Positions 1-12,639 of a DNA stretch of 64,000 nucleotides are shown in pieces. The stretch is from NCBI RefSeq assembly GCF_019578655.1, contig NC_063256.1, positions 2,232,001 to 2,296,000 of the forward strand. Reading direction: 5' to 3'. The notes below the pieces were generated by a model. It ran no database searches. It saw nothing but the letters and a program-made list of their open reading frames with translations, and had not been told where the DNA came from. How positions within the stretch are numbered: position 1 is the stretch's first letter; every line of letters starts with the position of its first letter. The stretch comes from Ricinus communis (lineage: Eukaryota > Streptophyta > Magnoliopsida > Malpighiales > Euphorbiaceae). A program made the position numbers and the translations under genes.

Positions 1-1228
1 TCCCTGCACACATATTTCCATCAAGACTACCCACTGAATTATTCATCTTCATGATCTCTACTCCATTCAAAATGCCATCAACTGTATGTGCCATGCTCAT
101 GTTTGAACGTCCAATACTCACTCTTAAGGCCCCATTGCTATCACTATCAACAACAAAATCAGCATAAACTGGAGAAGCCAACATATATGTGATAGTATTA
201 AGGTCCAGATTTTCAAATGCCAAATGTCCATTGATATACACATTGAAATATAGCAAACCAAGTGACATGCTAGCAATATCACAAAAATGCAATCTAACAA
301 GATATTGATAACCCTGGATCACTGGAAACACCCATGTCATATTCGCATTAAGGACCGAAGAATTCTTGCTAGTAATTACTCTAGCAGTATTATATACAAA
401 ATCAGGACCAACTTCTCTACTCGCACCTCCACTTCGGTAGTTAATTCTCCCACTGAAATAAATCCTTGTAGCCAACTTATTTAATTCAAAAAAGTGATCA
501 TCAGGAATCCATGTTCTCCAAACTGTATCATTGAAAGGTGTAATCTTTGGGCCTCCAACATTAACCCTATACAACATTTCAAGAGCCTGTTTATTTAATC
601 CATCAAATTTTTCATTTTTATAACCATTCACCCGGGTTGCTACATCAGCAATCAAATCTTTAGGTGCAGATATAACTTCAATTGCATTAACAAAACCAAA
701 TTCACCTTTTCTTGTAGGAATAAAGGTAATAATAACCTTACCAGAATCAACCCAGATAAGGTACTCCTTAACTAGTGGGTTACCCACATTTAGTACAGTA
801 AAATTGCTCAGAACGACATATCCATTAACCAAAACGTGAAATTGAGCATTCTTTAAGTTAATACTCGAAGAGATGAAAGGATGAAAATGAAGGCGTACCA
901 TGTGGGTCCCAGGATCCTTGATCTCGAAAACATACTTCGAAGGCTTATTAAAAACCCTAGCTGTATTGTAAATTTGAGGATAATTAGGGTGCGTATTTTG
1001 ATCAGAAATCGGGTTCGTACGAATAGAAGAGAGAAGCGGAGAGTTAAAGTTGGAGAATTCGTCATCGGAAACGAAGCGGCGGCTGTGAACGGTGGCATCG
1101 ACGGCCGAGCCACAGTTGATAAGTCTGTTATCGATGGGGGAGAATGGGGAGAATGAGGAGGATAAGGAGAGAGTAGAGATGACTGAGAAAGTGAGGATGA
1201 ATATGGGAAAAGAAAATTGTGTCTCCAT
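1..1228 (-). CDS. CrRLK1L-type malectin-domain receptor-like kinase, N-terminal part (runs off the left edge)
   Basis: Partial gene. An open frame starts at the ATG at 1228 on the minus strand and stays open to base 1, about 409 residues. It begins with a hydrophobic signal peptide (roughly residues 1-25), then a motif of the LINCGS type and family hallmarks such as YNTARVF, MVRLHFHPF, FVNAIEVISAPKD, TPFNDTVWRTWIPDD and LVRLHFCDI. These mark the double malectin-like ectodomain of the CrRLK1L family; the closest remembered relative is Arabidopsis At5g24010. The family normally continues with a transmembrane helix and a cytoplasmic Ser/Thr kinase, which would lie outside this window. Such receptors sit in the plasma membrane and sense cell-wall state or RALF-type peptides; the ligand here is unknown. 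No intron is seen, as is usual for the family. Family identity is firm, subfamily is tentative. Confidence 0.9.
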   Translation of the reverse strand, partial: METQFSFPIFILTFSVISTLSLSSSFSPFSPIDNRLINCGSAVDATVHSRRFVSDDEFSNFNSPLLSSIRTNPISDQNTHPNYPQIYNTARVFNKPSKYVFEIKDPGTHMVRLHFHPFISSSINLKNAQFHVLVNGYVVLSNFTVLNVGNPLVKEYLIWVDSGKVIITFIPTRKGEFGFVNAIEVISAPKDLIADVATRVNGYKNEKFDGLNKQALEMLYRVNVGGPKITPFNDTVWRTWIPDDHFFELNKLATRIYFSGRINYRSGGASREVGPDFVYNTARVITSKNSSVLNANMTWVFPVIQGYQYLVRLHFCDIASMSLGLLYFNVYINGHLAFENLDLNTITYMLASPVYADFVVDSDSNGALRVSIGRSNMSMAHTVDGILNGVEIMKMNNSVGSLDGNMCAG

Positions 1229-3798
1229 TGAAAGAGAGGATTTAGAATTTCAAATATTTGAAATTTGAACTGAAATATTTTTTCTTTTTTGTTTAAAACG
1301 GAGTCAAGAGAAGTGAAGCTCCATTGTCGCTGGTTTTGTTGTGATTCCAGTGAATTTGAGCCGCGTCAGCGATTCGGATCGGAGTCTACGCGTCAGGACA
1401 AGCTGTCAGATTTCAAGCGAGTTTTACGCGTTTGGTCATGGCCCCACCACCATGCGTCTTTGCTGCTGGACTTGCGAGTCTTTTGACCGTTTCAGACGGT
1501 GAGTCTTTGAAAGAAATGGGCAATCACAGTGTCACAATTATTTGTATAAAACAAGTAAACAAAAAAATTGTTTTTGATATTAATATTATTTAAAAATTAC
1601 TAGAATTAAAATTCGATCGATTATAAAAATAATTTATTCAAAAAAATCTGCAAACTATTTTTTTTTTCAATTAATTTTATTTTAAATTTTATTGCAGTTA
1701 AAATAGCATATATAAAAACGAAAAATATTTTTAAATTTCAGAAAATATAAAAAGAATTAGTTAATTAAAATATATATCTTATATATTTAATTTATTAAGC
1801 ATAAAAAAATTAAAAATTTATGATATTATTTTTTTACTTACGGACTTAAATTTGAAAATAATTCTATATTAAGAGTTTGTAATGAATTATTAATATTTGA
1901 TGGAATCCAATCCAACAATACATACTTATAAATTAGTGTTAAATGATACCAAATAAAATTTTTACTGTTCAATTATAAAAACTAATTAGATAAAAATAAA
2001 TAATTTTTAATATACGGATTTAATATTTCTATAACATATTTTTTGTTAATTTCAATTAACTTTTCTTGTTCAATTATTACAAATAAATGTCATAACCTAC
2101 TCTAATCCTATCATAATAGGACTTTATCTAATATTTTTGAAGTGGTATGATCTTATTTTTATATTAATATTTAATATTTATTTTATTTAATCTTTTTTAT
2201 ACATATAATAATATAAATACCATAATGAATACAATATGTAACTAAATTAATTTTAGAAATATAATTTATATGAATTGATAATTTAATTTATAATTATTTG
2301 TTGAATATATGTAAATTAATTGCTTCATTAATATATTATTTTTATAGTACCTATCAATTATAGTTATTGAACAATATCCATAAAATTGAACAAGTGCAAA
2401 TTTTCTATTTTTAAGCAAATATTTGATTGCATTAATGAAAAGAAAAGAATTAGAAATAAAATTAATTAAAATATATTAATTTTCTGTTAATAATATTGGT
2501 TAATTTAATGATTCAAAAAAATGACTATTTATCTATTATTATTATTATTTTAAATTAAATCTAAGTTTTTAATCAATTATTCAATTTACGGATTATCTAA
2601 GTAAACGAAATTGAATGGTTGATATTTAAAATAAGTAATCCAACATGACACCAAATGACTCAAAGAAATGACATTTCAAAAAATGAAATCAGTAGAGAAT
2701 ATTTAGTTATAGCAAATTTTTTTATTTTTATATTTTAATTTTAAAAAAGACAAACTTTTTTTATTTTTATCAAAGTTTTATTAAATTTACATGATATGTT
2801 TATTTTGTAAAAAGTTTCTATTTTCTATTTATATAATATTTTTAATATAAAGAGTAGATTTAGAATATATAAAGTGAATGTTTTTATTTAAAAATAGGTA
2901 TTTTTTTATATATAGAGTATATTAAATTGATATTTACAAATCTTTCAAAATTTAATTATAATTTCAAAAATCTGGGTTTGTTGACTTGTAGGAAACAAAT
3001 AATTTTCTAGAAAATTTTTCAAATGAAAACACAATATAGAATTTATGTTAACTTGTATTATTTTTTTTAAATAATATTTTATGTTTTTAAAATTATAATC
3101 AAATTTTAAATAAGTTTTAAAAATTAATTTAACATATTCTATTTTTCTTATATAAAAAGTCACTTGTTTAAAGAATTTTCACTTTATTTATTCAAAGTCT
3201 ATCATTTATACTTATAATATTATCTAAATAGAAAATAATTTATTTTATAAAGTAAATAGGTTTTATAAATTTTTTGAAAAAATTTCTTCTAAAAATTAAA
3301 AAAAAAAAGAAAACTAAGTAAATAGATTCTGAAAAACTATTTTCTGTTTTTATTTGAAATTTCTTTTAGAAAGTTAGGCATAGTTTTCAATAAGTTTTGT
3401 TTATATTAATAAAAGAAATTTAATTTTTGATTAATCTTAGTCTAGTTTTCAATAATATTTTTTGTTTGTTTGTAAGGGTGATAAATAAAAGAGTTGGTAA
3501 AAGATCCAGTCATCCCAATCAAGTTGAGACATTTGTAACGTAAATATTATAATCCCTTCTAATCGTTCACTAAAAACAGATAAAAACTGTAATCATTAAA
3601 AGAGCATAAAAGTATTTCTGGTTCTTAATTAATCAAGAAGGAATAAGCTTGAACACTTGCTATTGCATATTTGAAGTATTACACCCTGCAAGCATTTAGC
3701 AAAAATAATACTCTCCTGTGGCCAAATCCAAATCCAAAAGGAAAAGTTTGAAAATATATTGAATAAGTGAATAAATAAATAAATTGTATGACTATCAT
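1229..3798. other. AT-rich spacer, no gene seen
   Basis: About 2.6 kb between the receptor kinase start and the 3' end of the glycosyltransferase gene. The first 250 bases are fairly GC-rich and probably hold the receptor-kinase promoter and leader. From about 1500 to 3500 the sequence is very AT-rich with short A and T runs. All open frames there are short, low in complexity and resemble no protein. No transposon ends were recognised. Confidence 0.6.
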
Positions 3799-5739
3799 CT
3801 AAGTTTCAATAACTTCATCTTCTCTGCATTCCCCAACGTCAACTACCAAAGTGTCTGTCATTTCTGTTGGTAAGATTCTACAACAATTCCTCCTTGGAGC
3901 CTGCAAAAGAAATTTGCAAAAATTCTATTAATCAATCACAATTAGTCTTTATAAAAAGAAAGGATAATCATGAAAGTGTTACCTTGTCCCATAAATAGGG
4001 ATCAGGTGTCTTATAAACCTCAACTCTATGAATCTGAGAAGGATTAGCCATCAACCAATTGCATCTAGGATTTGGAATTCCATATCCAACATATTCGCTA
4101 ATTGTCTGATTAGTGCGAGTATCATATAATGCATCTGAAAGACAATATACAAAGGGCCTTTGACATTTGTTCGTGCTGACAGGACGAGTGTTGAAGGGAT
4201 AGCCTCGATGGTCAGCATGTCTGTACCAGTTGAGAAATGTTCTTGCTGGTCTTTCGATTTCTCGGGGTGGAATAATGCCCCGGAATATTTGCACCGCATA
4301 GCCCCAGGAGACTGATATGGTCCAGTTTCGAGTCTGGTCATAGCATATGGATTGCTGCATGAGTGCAGCTGAGTCTAGTTGTAATGGTGCACTTAGTCTT
4401 CGTAAGGCTTGTATCCGATCAGCACTGGGAAAAATGGGTGACACCAAGTCTAGGTGGTGCAGAGAAACTAAAGGTGTGACTGGATGGGCCGCTAGAAGGC
4501 CGAATAGATTCCCATACACATCAAACTGTTCAGGAATTAATAGGACCAACATTTGTTGTTATCAATATAATAAAATAACAACTCCCACCTGAAAGATGTC
4601 TGTTGCAATATGCTACAACGAGATAATTCTCATAAAAAAATCAATCTTATCGCTAAAGATATTTCAACCTAAGCTAATATCTCAAAAACTCAGCTGGGGC
4701 ATTAATATGCGTGGAACTAAACTCGCATTATAATGTGAATTTTTTGGAATTTCACACATTAAAAATGTACTAATTCTTATTTAAATTGGAAAAGAAAAAA
4801 AAAAAATGAAGCAACCAAAAAGCTAACCTGGTGAAATCCTGGTTCTTTGGTGAGAGGAACGCCAAGCTCAGACATACAAGCTTGAATTCGATCATCAGAC
4901 CCATATAAACTAGGATATCTTTTTATGCATCTATCCTGCATCTTAGATAGAGCCTTTGCCAATGGGTAACTTATAGCAAATCCACCGCCACCATAAGCCA
5001 TAGCATAAGAAAAATGAATGTTCTGTATATGACTCTCCGATGAACTCCCTATATAATAATATTGATTATGGTCATACCTGGATAAAACCCTAACCAGATT
5101 ATCAGCAATAAACACTGTATCATCATCTCCCATCACAAACCACCTCACATCCTTCATTCCTAGCTTTAAAATTTCCGATATTATCCTCGATATCCTAATA
5201 GCAGACCTTTTACCTTCAGTGTTATTGTAAGGGAATTCTGACGCGTCAGTTGAGATCATTATTGGCGGCAAAAGATCATAATCACTCGGTTCTTCTTTCA
5301 CAGGATTGTCTAACCAAACTATGCCTCGCATTTCATCAGGTCTCCACCATAGTTTCACGTATTCCTTTCTATGGTCCCACAGTTCAGAAGATGCAGCTAT
5401 GCCAAACACTACATGGTGGATGCTTGTGTTGACGACTTGGGTTTTGGGATTCGGATGAGAAGCCTCGTCAGCTGCGAATGTTCTGTTAGGTTTCTGGGGA
5501 TAAGAGTTGTGCCCTTGTTCTTGTTCTAGTTCTATTATCTGGTTATGAGGGTCATATCTGTAGATATTGAGACTTTGGTGTTTGAGTAGATTGAAAGAGA
5601 ACAGTGAGTTTAAGGAGTAAAATATGTAGGGGACACTGATTATGATGAGAAAGCAAAACATTAATTTTGGAATGGTAAATGAGAAAGGGTTGTGCTTCAT
5701 GTTGTTGTGATCCCATAAAAGATTTTCTTGATCTTTCAT
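3799..5739 (-). CDS. DUF604 / fringe-like glycosyltransferase (GT31-type), three exons
   Basis: Minus-strand exons at 5739-4828, 4525-3983 and 3900-3799 join in frame with GT..AG introns to give 518 residues. The next in-frame codon upstream that could be read as a start is a TTG, so the ATG at 5739 (MKDQENLL) is taken as the start. Residues about 20-42 form one membrane anchor, a type II Golgi topology. The catalytic region has WDHRKEYVKLWWRP, a DxD-type motif GDDDTVF (about residues 204-210) that should bind the metal and nucleotide sugar, and YAMAYGGGGFAISYPLA. Exon 2 carries the DUF604 signature FDVYGNLFGLLAAHP. Family members are predicted beta-1,3-glycosyltransferases; acceptor and sugar are not known. 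It lies divergently next to the MSL1-type gene, the same pairing I recall for At4g00300 and At4g00290. Confidence 0.9.
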
Positions 5740-6600
5740 GGCTAGCGGAAACAATAGAAGGGATTCCTGAATATTGCGAGTGAGGGGATAAAGGAAGTGG
5801 ATGGGAGGAGGGCAGAGTCGAGTGAAGAGAAAGAGTTAGATTAGAAGTCTAATCTAATGCCAGTATACATGTATACTTGGCTATGACAACCAGACTAATA
5901 TATACTGTACCTACTCGTGTTAGAAAGAAGTTTGACTTCAAAAAGGACTTCAAAAGCATCTTTTACAATTTAAAAGAAATTTAAAAAATATTCTAAAAGC
6001 ATCCCAATCATTTCTATAATATAACGTATTTCAAGTAATTATTTAATCATATAAAATAAGATAATTTTATATTTTTATTTTTATTTTCCTAGACAATAAA
6101 TTAACTTTTTTATTTTTACTAATTGAAATTTATAAATATTAATTATCTAAATGCATAAAAATTTATATTTTTATTAAATTTAAAACGAAAATTCATTAAA
6201 ATTCTATAAAAATATAACATATATAAAAATGCATTAGAAATGTTGTATAGTAAATATAATTGTATATTTTATAATAAGGGTTATACTATTTGAGGAGAAA
6301 TATATATTAAAATATTAGTAACATATACTTACATGAATATAATTTTTTTATTATTTACATATGTGTTCTTTATCTATTAATTTAAGATTTTATTTATTTA
6401 TAACCAATTATTAAGTCTTCTAAATATTATGACATATATTCTTCAGGTGGAAATGTATGATAGTATTTAATATAATATATTTTCTCTATCTTAAAAGGAT
6501 AGTATATTTTCAATGTTTGTTATTAGATGTTTTAAGTATTTTCATTTTTTCTTTACCAACTAATCCAATATTACAGCTCGGTGTAAAAAAATCGTCCCAA

Positions 6601-6616
6601 GGCGAGCTAGCTCGCC
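6601..6616. repeat. 16-bp perfect GC-rich palindrome
   Basis: The sequence ggcgagctagctcgcc equals its own reverse complement. It stands out because the surrounding kilobase is strongly AT-rich. It could be a protein-binding site for a symmetric dimer or a chance or transposon-derived remnant; nothing else in the flanks decides. Confidence 0.6.
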
Positions 6617-7235
6617 CAATAAACTAATCTCTTCGAAACTTACATTAAGATACTCGAATTTCCCAATATACTTAGTTATGTTTATGACCGGAATAATTTT
6701 TCGGACCACCATACTTGAAACTCTTCACTTAATTTTTATTTTGCAGATTCTATACTATAATTAGTTCATCTTTTTGGAGATAAGCATACAGATCGAAATT
6801 CTTAATTTTCATCTGTATTAATTATAAATATTAAAATTTAAATGAAATTTTAATATTAATTAATAAATAGTATAATTTAAAAATTAATTTCGAGTTAATA
6901 ATATTTATATTAATAAATGTTAATTATTCAGGTAACAATTAAAAATATATATTACAATTTAAGACGAACAAAGAAAATAAGGAAATAAATTTATCTTTCT
7001 GAATTAAGAAAAGTATCTGATATATAATACATATACTTGAAGATATATGAAAATATTCAATACGCACCGTTTTACTGGGCACTGGGCACGATATTATTGG
7101 AACGGTCGGATCAAGAGGGGATGGTCGATGGGTCGCACCGCGGAAGTTCTTAAATTCCATTCCTCTTCACGCTAAGCAAAGCTGACAAGTCAAAACCCCG
7201 CCAAAATCACACTCATCAGTCATCGCAGAGATCCA

Positions 7236-7545
7236 GTAAGCAAATTCTTTGTTTAATTGCTTTCTAAAAAAAATTAGTAATAGAAGTCTTTAATCTACAA
7301 TGTCTATCTCTACTTTCTAGCATTTTACTTAATGTTTGGAAGCAGTTTGTCCATGTATTTTTTTTTCCCTTATATTTTGCCATTATCCAAACAGAAATCT
7401 AGGGTTTATGGATTCCGTTTTAGTTAATTTACTACTTTGAGCTAGTGTCTTGTTGTATTTTTGAGTAAATTTTACTTTGCTATCTTGAATTTCCTAGTTG
7501 AAATGTGTTTGTTGATGACTTTGTACCTTGGGTTTGCTTTTGCAG
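7236..7545 (+). other. Probable 5' UTR intron of the MSL1-type gene
   Basis: A donor (CCA followed by GTAAGC) at 7236 and a pyrimidine-rich acceptor ending TTTTGCAG at 7545 frame a T-rich segment just upstream of the first coding exon. Leader introns are common in plant housekeeping genes. Transcript data would be needed to prove it. Confidence 0.5.
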
Positions 7546-7616
7546 ATTGGTGCTCTTTTAAGAACTTCTGGTTAGATGCTGTATTTGAATTGGGATCTAG
7601 ATAATTAGTTTCTTCA

Positions 7617-10600
7617 ATGGCTCGAGTTAGGTCTTCAATGCTAAAGTCACTATATAGTTCCTTTAGTCACACCACAAAGATGCACTCATTTAGCTCGTGC
7701 ATGAATCCTACTAGATTTGCTGATCAAATTCTTTTAAGATCGTCCTACGCTTTTCTAAATCTAGACTACCAAAGAAAAAGTAAAAGTTCAGTAAATGCCT
7801 ATGGTAAAATTCTGAGTTCTGATTCTTCAGTTGCTACCAAATTTTGCAATGCCAATTCCACGTTGCTGAATTCATGCTTCCGAAGTACTGTGCCTTTTAG
7901 TTCTGTGAGCTCCTTGTCGATCCATCGATCATTTTCATCGTCTTCTGGTGACAAAGTTGACAAACCTGGGGAAGTTTCGGCTTCAAGTGGGAGTGGTGAT
8001 GTTGGGATTGACTGGATTGATAAGGCTAAAGATACTTGGCAAAGTGCAGTTGATGCAATGACTACTATTGGGAACAAGACTAAAGAGGTTTCTGACGAAC
8101 TTATCCCTTATGGCCAACAGTTTCTTGATTCACATCCTTATCTTAATAATGTAATTGTTCCTGTTGGTTATACTTGTGTTGGTACCATTTTGGCATGGGT
8201 GGTGATGCCTAGGCTTTTAAGGATGTTTCACAAATACTCTATGCAATCTCCTGCTGCTTTACTATCACACAGCTTATTTAAGGAGCCCATTCCATATGAG
8301 AAAAGCTTTTGGGGCGCTTTAGAGGATCCTGTCCGATATTTGGTCACCTTTATGGCTTTTCTACAAATGTTAGTAGTTCCGTCTAAAATATGTATCTTTT
8401 GTCATATTTGGATTTACAGGTTTCTGGTCTGATTTTGTTTCATTGCTGATGCATGTTGGATTTGACTTTCAGCGGCAAGATGGTGGCACCAACTACCATA
8501 GCATCACAGTATATAGCACAGGGATGGAGGGGTGCAGTTGTTCTTTCTTTTATATGGTTCCTGTATCGGTGGAAGACAAATGTCTTTAGTCGTGCATTGG
8601 GTGTGCAGAGTTTATCATTGCTTGATAAAGAAAGGGTATTAACACTTGACAAAGTTTCTTCTGTTGGCCTATTTGTTCTCGGGCTAATGGCTTTAGCTGA
8701 GGCATGTGGTGTGGCTGTTCAGTCGATCTTAACTGTGGGTGGCATAGGAGGTGAGTGTATTTTCAATTACATATGTTCCTTAATTTAGATAATCTTTGAT
8801 GCTCAGAAAAGTTATAAAGAAAAGCTTATAAATTTTCTTAATCTTGAATATTTTTCTGAATTATTGTAGGCATTTATAGTTATAGATCATAAGCTATTGT
8901 TTATAATATTTTCTTTAAAGCTTGGAAGTCTATAAATCTGAGTTTTTTCTGCATGCTATAACCTGCTTGGCAATTGGTTCAAGTTATGTTAGCATTTGAA
9001 TCCTCTCATTATATAATCCTATCCAGGAGTGGCTACTGCTTTTGCTGCCAGAGATATCCTTGGGAATGTGCTGAGTGGGGTTTCTATGCAATTCTCAAAG
9101 CCCTTTTCACTTGGAGATACAATAAAAGTGAGTTGAGTTGTCATTGGACATCTATTTTTTGTTGATCCAATTTCATGTCTTTTGATGGATAATTATTTAT
9201 TCAAGCTTTAGTCTGCATCAATCTTGTCAAGAAGATAGCGAGTGGTTTATGTAATTCTCGTGTTAACTATCCTTAATGGCATTTGCTTAGAGACTTATCA
9301 ATCTAGTTTTCTTATTTTCTTTTACTTCCTCCAGGCATCAAAATATTACAACCTCAACTAAATCAGCATTACCGAATAATTTTCTTCTTTAAAAGCATTG
9401 CTATTGATGACTCTAGTAAATTTCATAGTTACCTCAACTTTGTGATTGTGTAATTTTTTTCAAGCAAAATGGTTAATCCTAACTATTCAACTGCTACTAT
9501 CTATTTTTGTGAAAAAAAGGGCAGAAGCTATAATTTCATTAGCATTACTTACATTTGCAATAGGTTTTAGCAAGCATTTAAAGTTGAATTATGTTTTAAT
9601 TATCATTTGGTTGCTGTTGTTGTTGTGTCCTTGCTATGGCAATTCATTGGCATCATCTCATTGTAGGCTGGATCTATAGAAGGTCAAGTAGTTGAAATGG
9701 GACTTACTACCACGATGTTACTGAATGCCGAGAAATTTCCGGTCATAGTTCCAAATTCATTGTTTTCCAGTCAGGTAGGCCCTTTTTGCTCTAAATGCTG
9801 ACTCGCACAGTTTAGGTATGCCATGGTTTATATGTTCTACTGCATGATTGTACTTTCTTTATGCAGATGCTTTTTTCTGAGTCCATTTTGCTAACACTTT
9901 TATATAATGGTTAGACTTATGGTGATTAATCGATCTCATTTCTGCTCTATAGATGGTCATATCTACATGGGTCTCTTATTGAAAATAAATGTTGATTAGT
10001 CCACAGGCTTGTTTAGCTTTTATATTTGCTAATCTTTTCAGTTTCATTAAGAGAAGCTATTAACTTCTTTATCCAGGACATCTCACTTTAAGCAAAAATT
10101 TCTGCAAGGGTGCTTTTGCCCGAAAATGATGTGCCAAAAAACCTACACATTTAGAATGGGCTTGTATTTTCTGTTTATCTTTCATAGGATATGCATGCAC
10201 ACACATAAAATATAGTTCTCCATAACAATGGGTTAAGAGCTCAGCTAATTTTCTTCAAGAAGCATCTGTGATTCACATGCATGCTAGGTATTAGTGATAT
10301 TGGCTCATACAGATCTTTGGTGTCTACCACTTTGTAGGTAATTGTGAATAAATCTCGTGCCCAATGGCGTGCTATGATGTCTAAAATTCCTGTGAATATT
10401 GAAGACCTGAATAAGATTCCTCAGGTATCAAATGACATAAAAAGCATGCTAAAGTTGAACCCAAAAGTTTTCTTGGGAAAGGAGGTCCCTTACTGTTTTT
10501 TGTCTAGAATAGAAAGCTCTTTTGCAGAATTGACTATTGGATGCAATCTCATAACTATGGTGAGTTCGTGAACTCTTTTCCATTTCACCTATTCTTTTGG

Positions 10601-10845
10601 CATGGATGGACTACACTCCGTGATTTGCCTGCTCTATCATGCTCAATGCCTGGATTGCATTTCTACAATTTCACTGTCTGTCAGCTTGTGCTTTTGTTAC
10701 TAATGCCTGCTATATTACACTTTTATTACAGAGTAAAGATGAACTGTACTCCACAGAACAAGACATTCTTTTGCAGTCAGTTCGGATAATTAAGGAACAT
10801 GGTGCATCACTGGGTAGTACCTGGCAAGATGTAACCACTCGATGA
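7617..10845 (+). CDS. MSL1: Mitochondrial MscS-like mechanosensitive channel (MSL1-type), six exons
   Basis: Exons 7617-8368, 8473-8750, 9027-9127, 9667-9774, 10338-10559 and 10732-10845 join in frame to give 524 residues; all introns are GT..AG. The N-terminus (MARVRSSMLKSLYSSFSH) is basic and serine-rich with no acidic residues, as in a mitochondrial presequence. The middle has several membrane helices, including VGYTCVGTILAWVVMPRLL. The conserved pore-lining helix and beta domain follow: VATAFAARDILGNVLSG, QFSKPFSLGDTIK, LLNAEKFPVIVPNSLFSSQ and NKSRAQWRA. Arabidopsis MSL1, the closest remembered relative, sits in the inner mitochondrial membrane and helps dissipate membrane potential under stress. 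The protein is about the family length (Arabidopsis 497). The stop at 10843-10845 follows LGSTWQDVTTR. The assignment to MSL1 rather than the plastid MSL2/3 group rests on remembered sequence. Confidence 0.93.
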
Positions 10846-11985
10846 TGCTGCAGATTGCTTAAGCTGGAGGTTGTACACTTGTTTCCCTGCATTTGCTACA
10901 CCATCGTGCTTTGCAAAGACTTGAAATTGAAAAGCATATAATGGAAAGGTCAACTTGAGGCCAGCTCAAGGAGACATATTAGGTGTCTTAGTCATCCATC
11001 TTCTGCATAGAAATCAGGAATTGGGAGGAAATAGAAGATAAAGAACAATGAATGGAAGCAAGGGGAAAAAAAGGAAGCTAGTTTCCTTGGGAGTTTTATA
11101 TTAGGGTGAATGATATTCCAGATTTTCATGCGGGTGCGCACAACAGAGTTCAGGATATGGAAATCCACTCCACTTGGATATCGGAAGTTGTTTGGCTAAC
11201 AGAATACAAATGAAACAAATAGTACGACACTAATGTTAGGAACCATGAGAGTACAAGACCTAAACTTCCACCTCAAATGCAGCAGATGGATAGAGCCACC
11301 CCAAGAAGATTCCGGAGGGAATTATCAATGCAATTTTTCGTGTAACTTGCCCCGCTGGTATCAATACTTTGCTTTTTATATTCAATTGGTACTAATTTTT
11401 CAATTGGTATCATGTCTATTATTTTTATTTCAGTCGAAAGTACCAAAGGGGATTCCGGTAATTTTTAGTTGATGTGTTAGCTGATAATCCATATCTATTC
11501 AATGAATAGGCACCATCTGTTTTAAATGACATCTTATAGCAGAAAAAAAAGTAAAAGAAGTTAGCATTCATCCAATAAGAGGAGCCAGCAAAACTTCCTT
11601 GGATCGGAGATTCTTCCACTAGAATCATTTTCACTTATATTCAAGAGTCAAAATGCAGAGTGATACATCTGAGATGCTTAATAAAACTGTCTTTCCTTGT
11701 TTAATACTTGAAATTAATGAATGATCAAACACGCAACATCAGTGACATCTTTGTTTTTTGATAATCATCAATCAGATCTGATCACTAATGACATCAAATG
11801 GCAAGACTAGTATCTATTTTCTTTCTATTTTTAAAAACAAAATAAAAGTTTAATACTAATATATTAAAAATTATTTGAATACCAGAGCTAATTAGCCACC
11901 ATGTGAAACAAAGACCCATTTATTGACAACAACAATTCTATAGTTGCTAGTCTGCTCCAATTACATTTGAGTTGTTGATCTGAAT
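10846..11985. other. 3' flank of the MSL1-type gene, no gene seen
   Basis: Presumably 3' UTR for the first few hundred bases, then spacer. Open frames at 11233-11472 (+) and 11425-11634 (-) are short, overlap on opposite strands and resemble no protein. Nothing further recognised. Confidence 0.5.
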
Positions 11986-11986
11986 C

Positions 11987-12635
11987 ATGGCGCCTTCAGC
12001 GCCAATACATTCTCAGCTTTCTTGCTTCTCTTCAATCAACCGTCGTAATCTGCATATCCACCATTTTTCAGTTCTTTTTCCATCTCTTCCCTTTTTCTGC
12101 TCCAAGGTAATAATCCTAACCTAAATCAAAATGACATAAATTTGATTTATATGTTGAATCGAAATCGTATGTGAAAGGGGCATAAACAGCAAAACTCCAT
12201 AATAAGAATACTGATCAAAATTGTTTGTTGGGTTGGTTTTAATGGGTCCAATGGTTCAATCTTTGATATCAATGGCTTCGGATTGTTCGATACAAGTTTT
12301 TTGTTCACTTATAAGATTGATCGAGACTCCATTGACTGATGAAATTAAATTGGATGGAAAAACCCCAAGAATTATAAGCCTTTTGAGGTCACAAGATTTA
12401 TCAATTCAAGTAGCAGCAATGGACTGCATCTGTGAAATTGCATATTCTGGTAAAAAAAGAAGTGATTGAAGCTACGATAAAAGAAGAGTTGATTGAAAAG
12501 TTGATGGAATTCCAAAAATCAAAATATGGAGACCACTTGGTCAAGAAAGAGACAGATCAATGTACTGAGAATAGAAATGGAAAAATGTGTGTGAAAGATA
12601 TAGAAGAAGAAGAAGAAATTGTAAAGATGACCTAG
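11987..12635 (+). pseudogene. Frameshifted, truncated ARM-repeat protein fragment
   Basis: An ATG near 11987 opens a serine-rich, transit-peptide-like exon (MAPSAPIHSQLSCFSS) that ends at a good donor, AAG followed by GTAATA, near 12106. Then a frame from the ATG at 12242 reads IRLIETPLTDEIK, RIISLLRSQDLSIQVAAMD and CICEIAYSGKK, a typical armadillo/HEAT helix pattern. At a run of seven A (12452-12458) this frame breaks, but the frame one base over continues sensibly with KKEVIEATIKEELIEKLMEF to a stop at 12635. One extra A restores the break, so this is a 1-base insertion or a sequencing slip. Even joined, the fragment is far shorter than I would expect of the plant ARM proteins it resembles, so a dead or partial copy is most likely. 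Whether the first exon belongs to the same gene is unproven. Confidence 0.6.
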
Positions 12636-12639
12636 GGTT

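Larger units (their letters stand above)
5740..7616. other. Divergent intergenic region between the glycosyltransferase and MSL1-type genes
   Basis: Shared upstream region of two divergently transcribed genes. The core from about 5950 to 6960 is AT-rich with no coding potential. It contains an isolated GC-rich 16-base perfect palindrome at 6601-6616. From about 7070 the base composition rises, which suggests the MSL1 promoter and leader. A likely 5' UTR intron occupies 7236-7545 (donor GTAAGC, acceptor TTTTGCAG). Confidence 0.55.
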
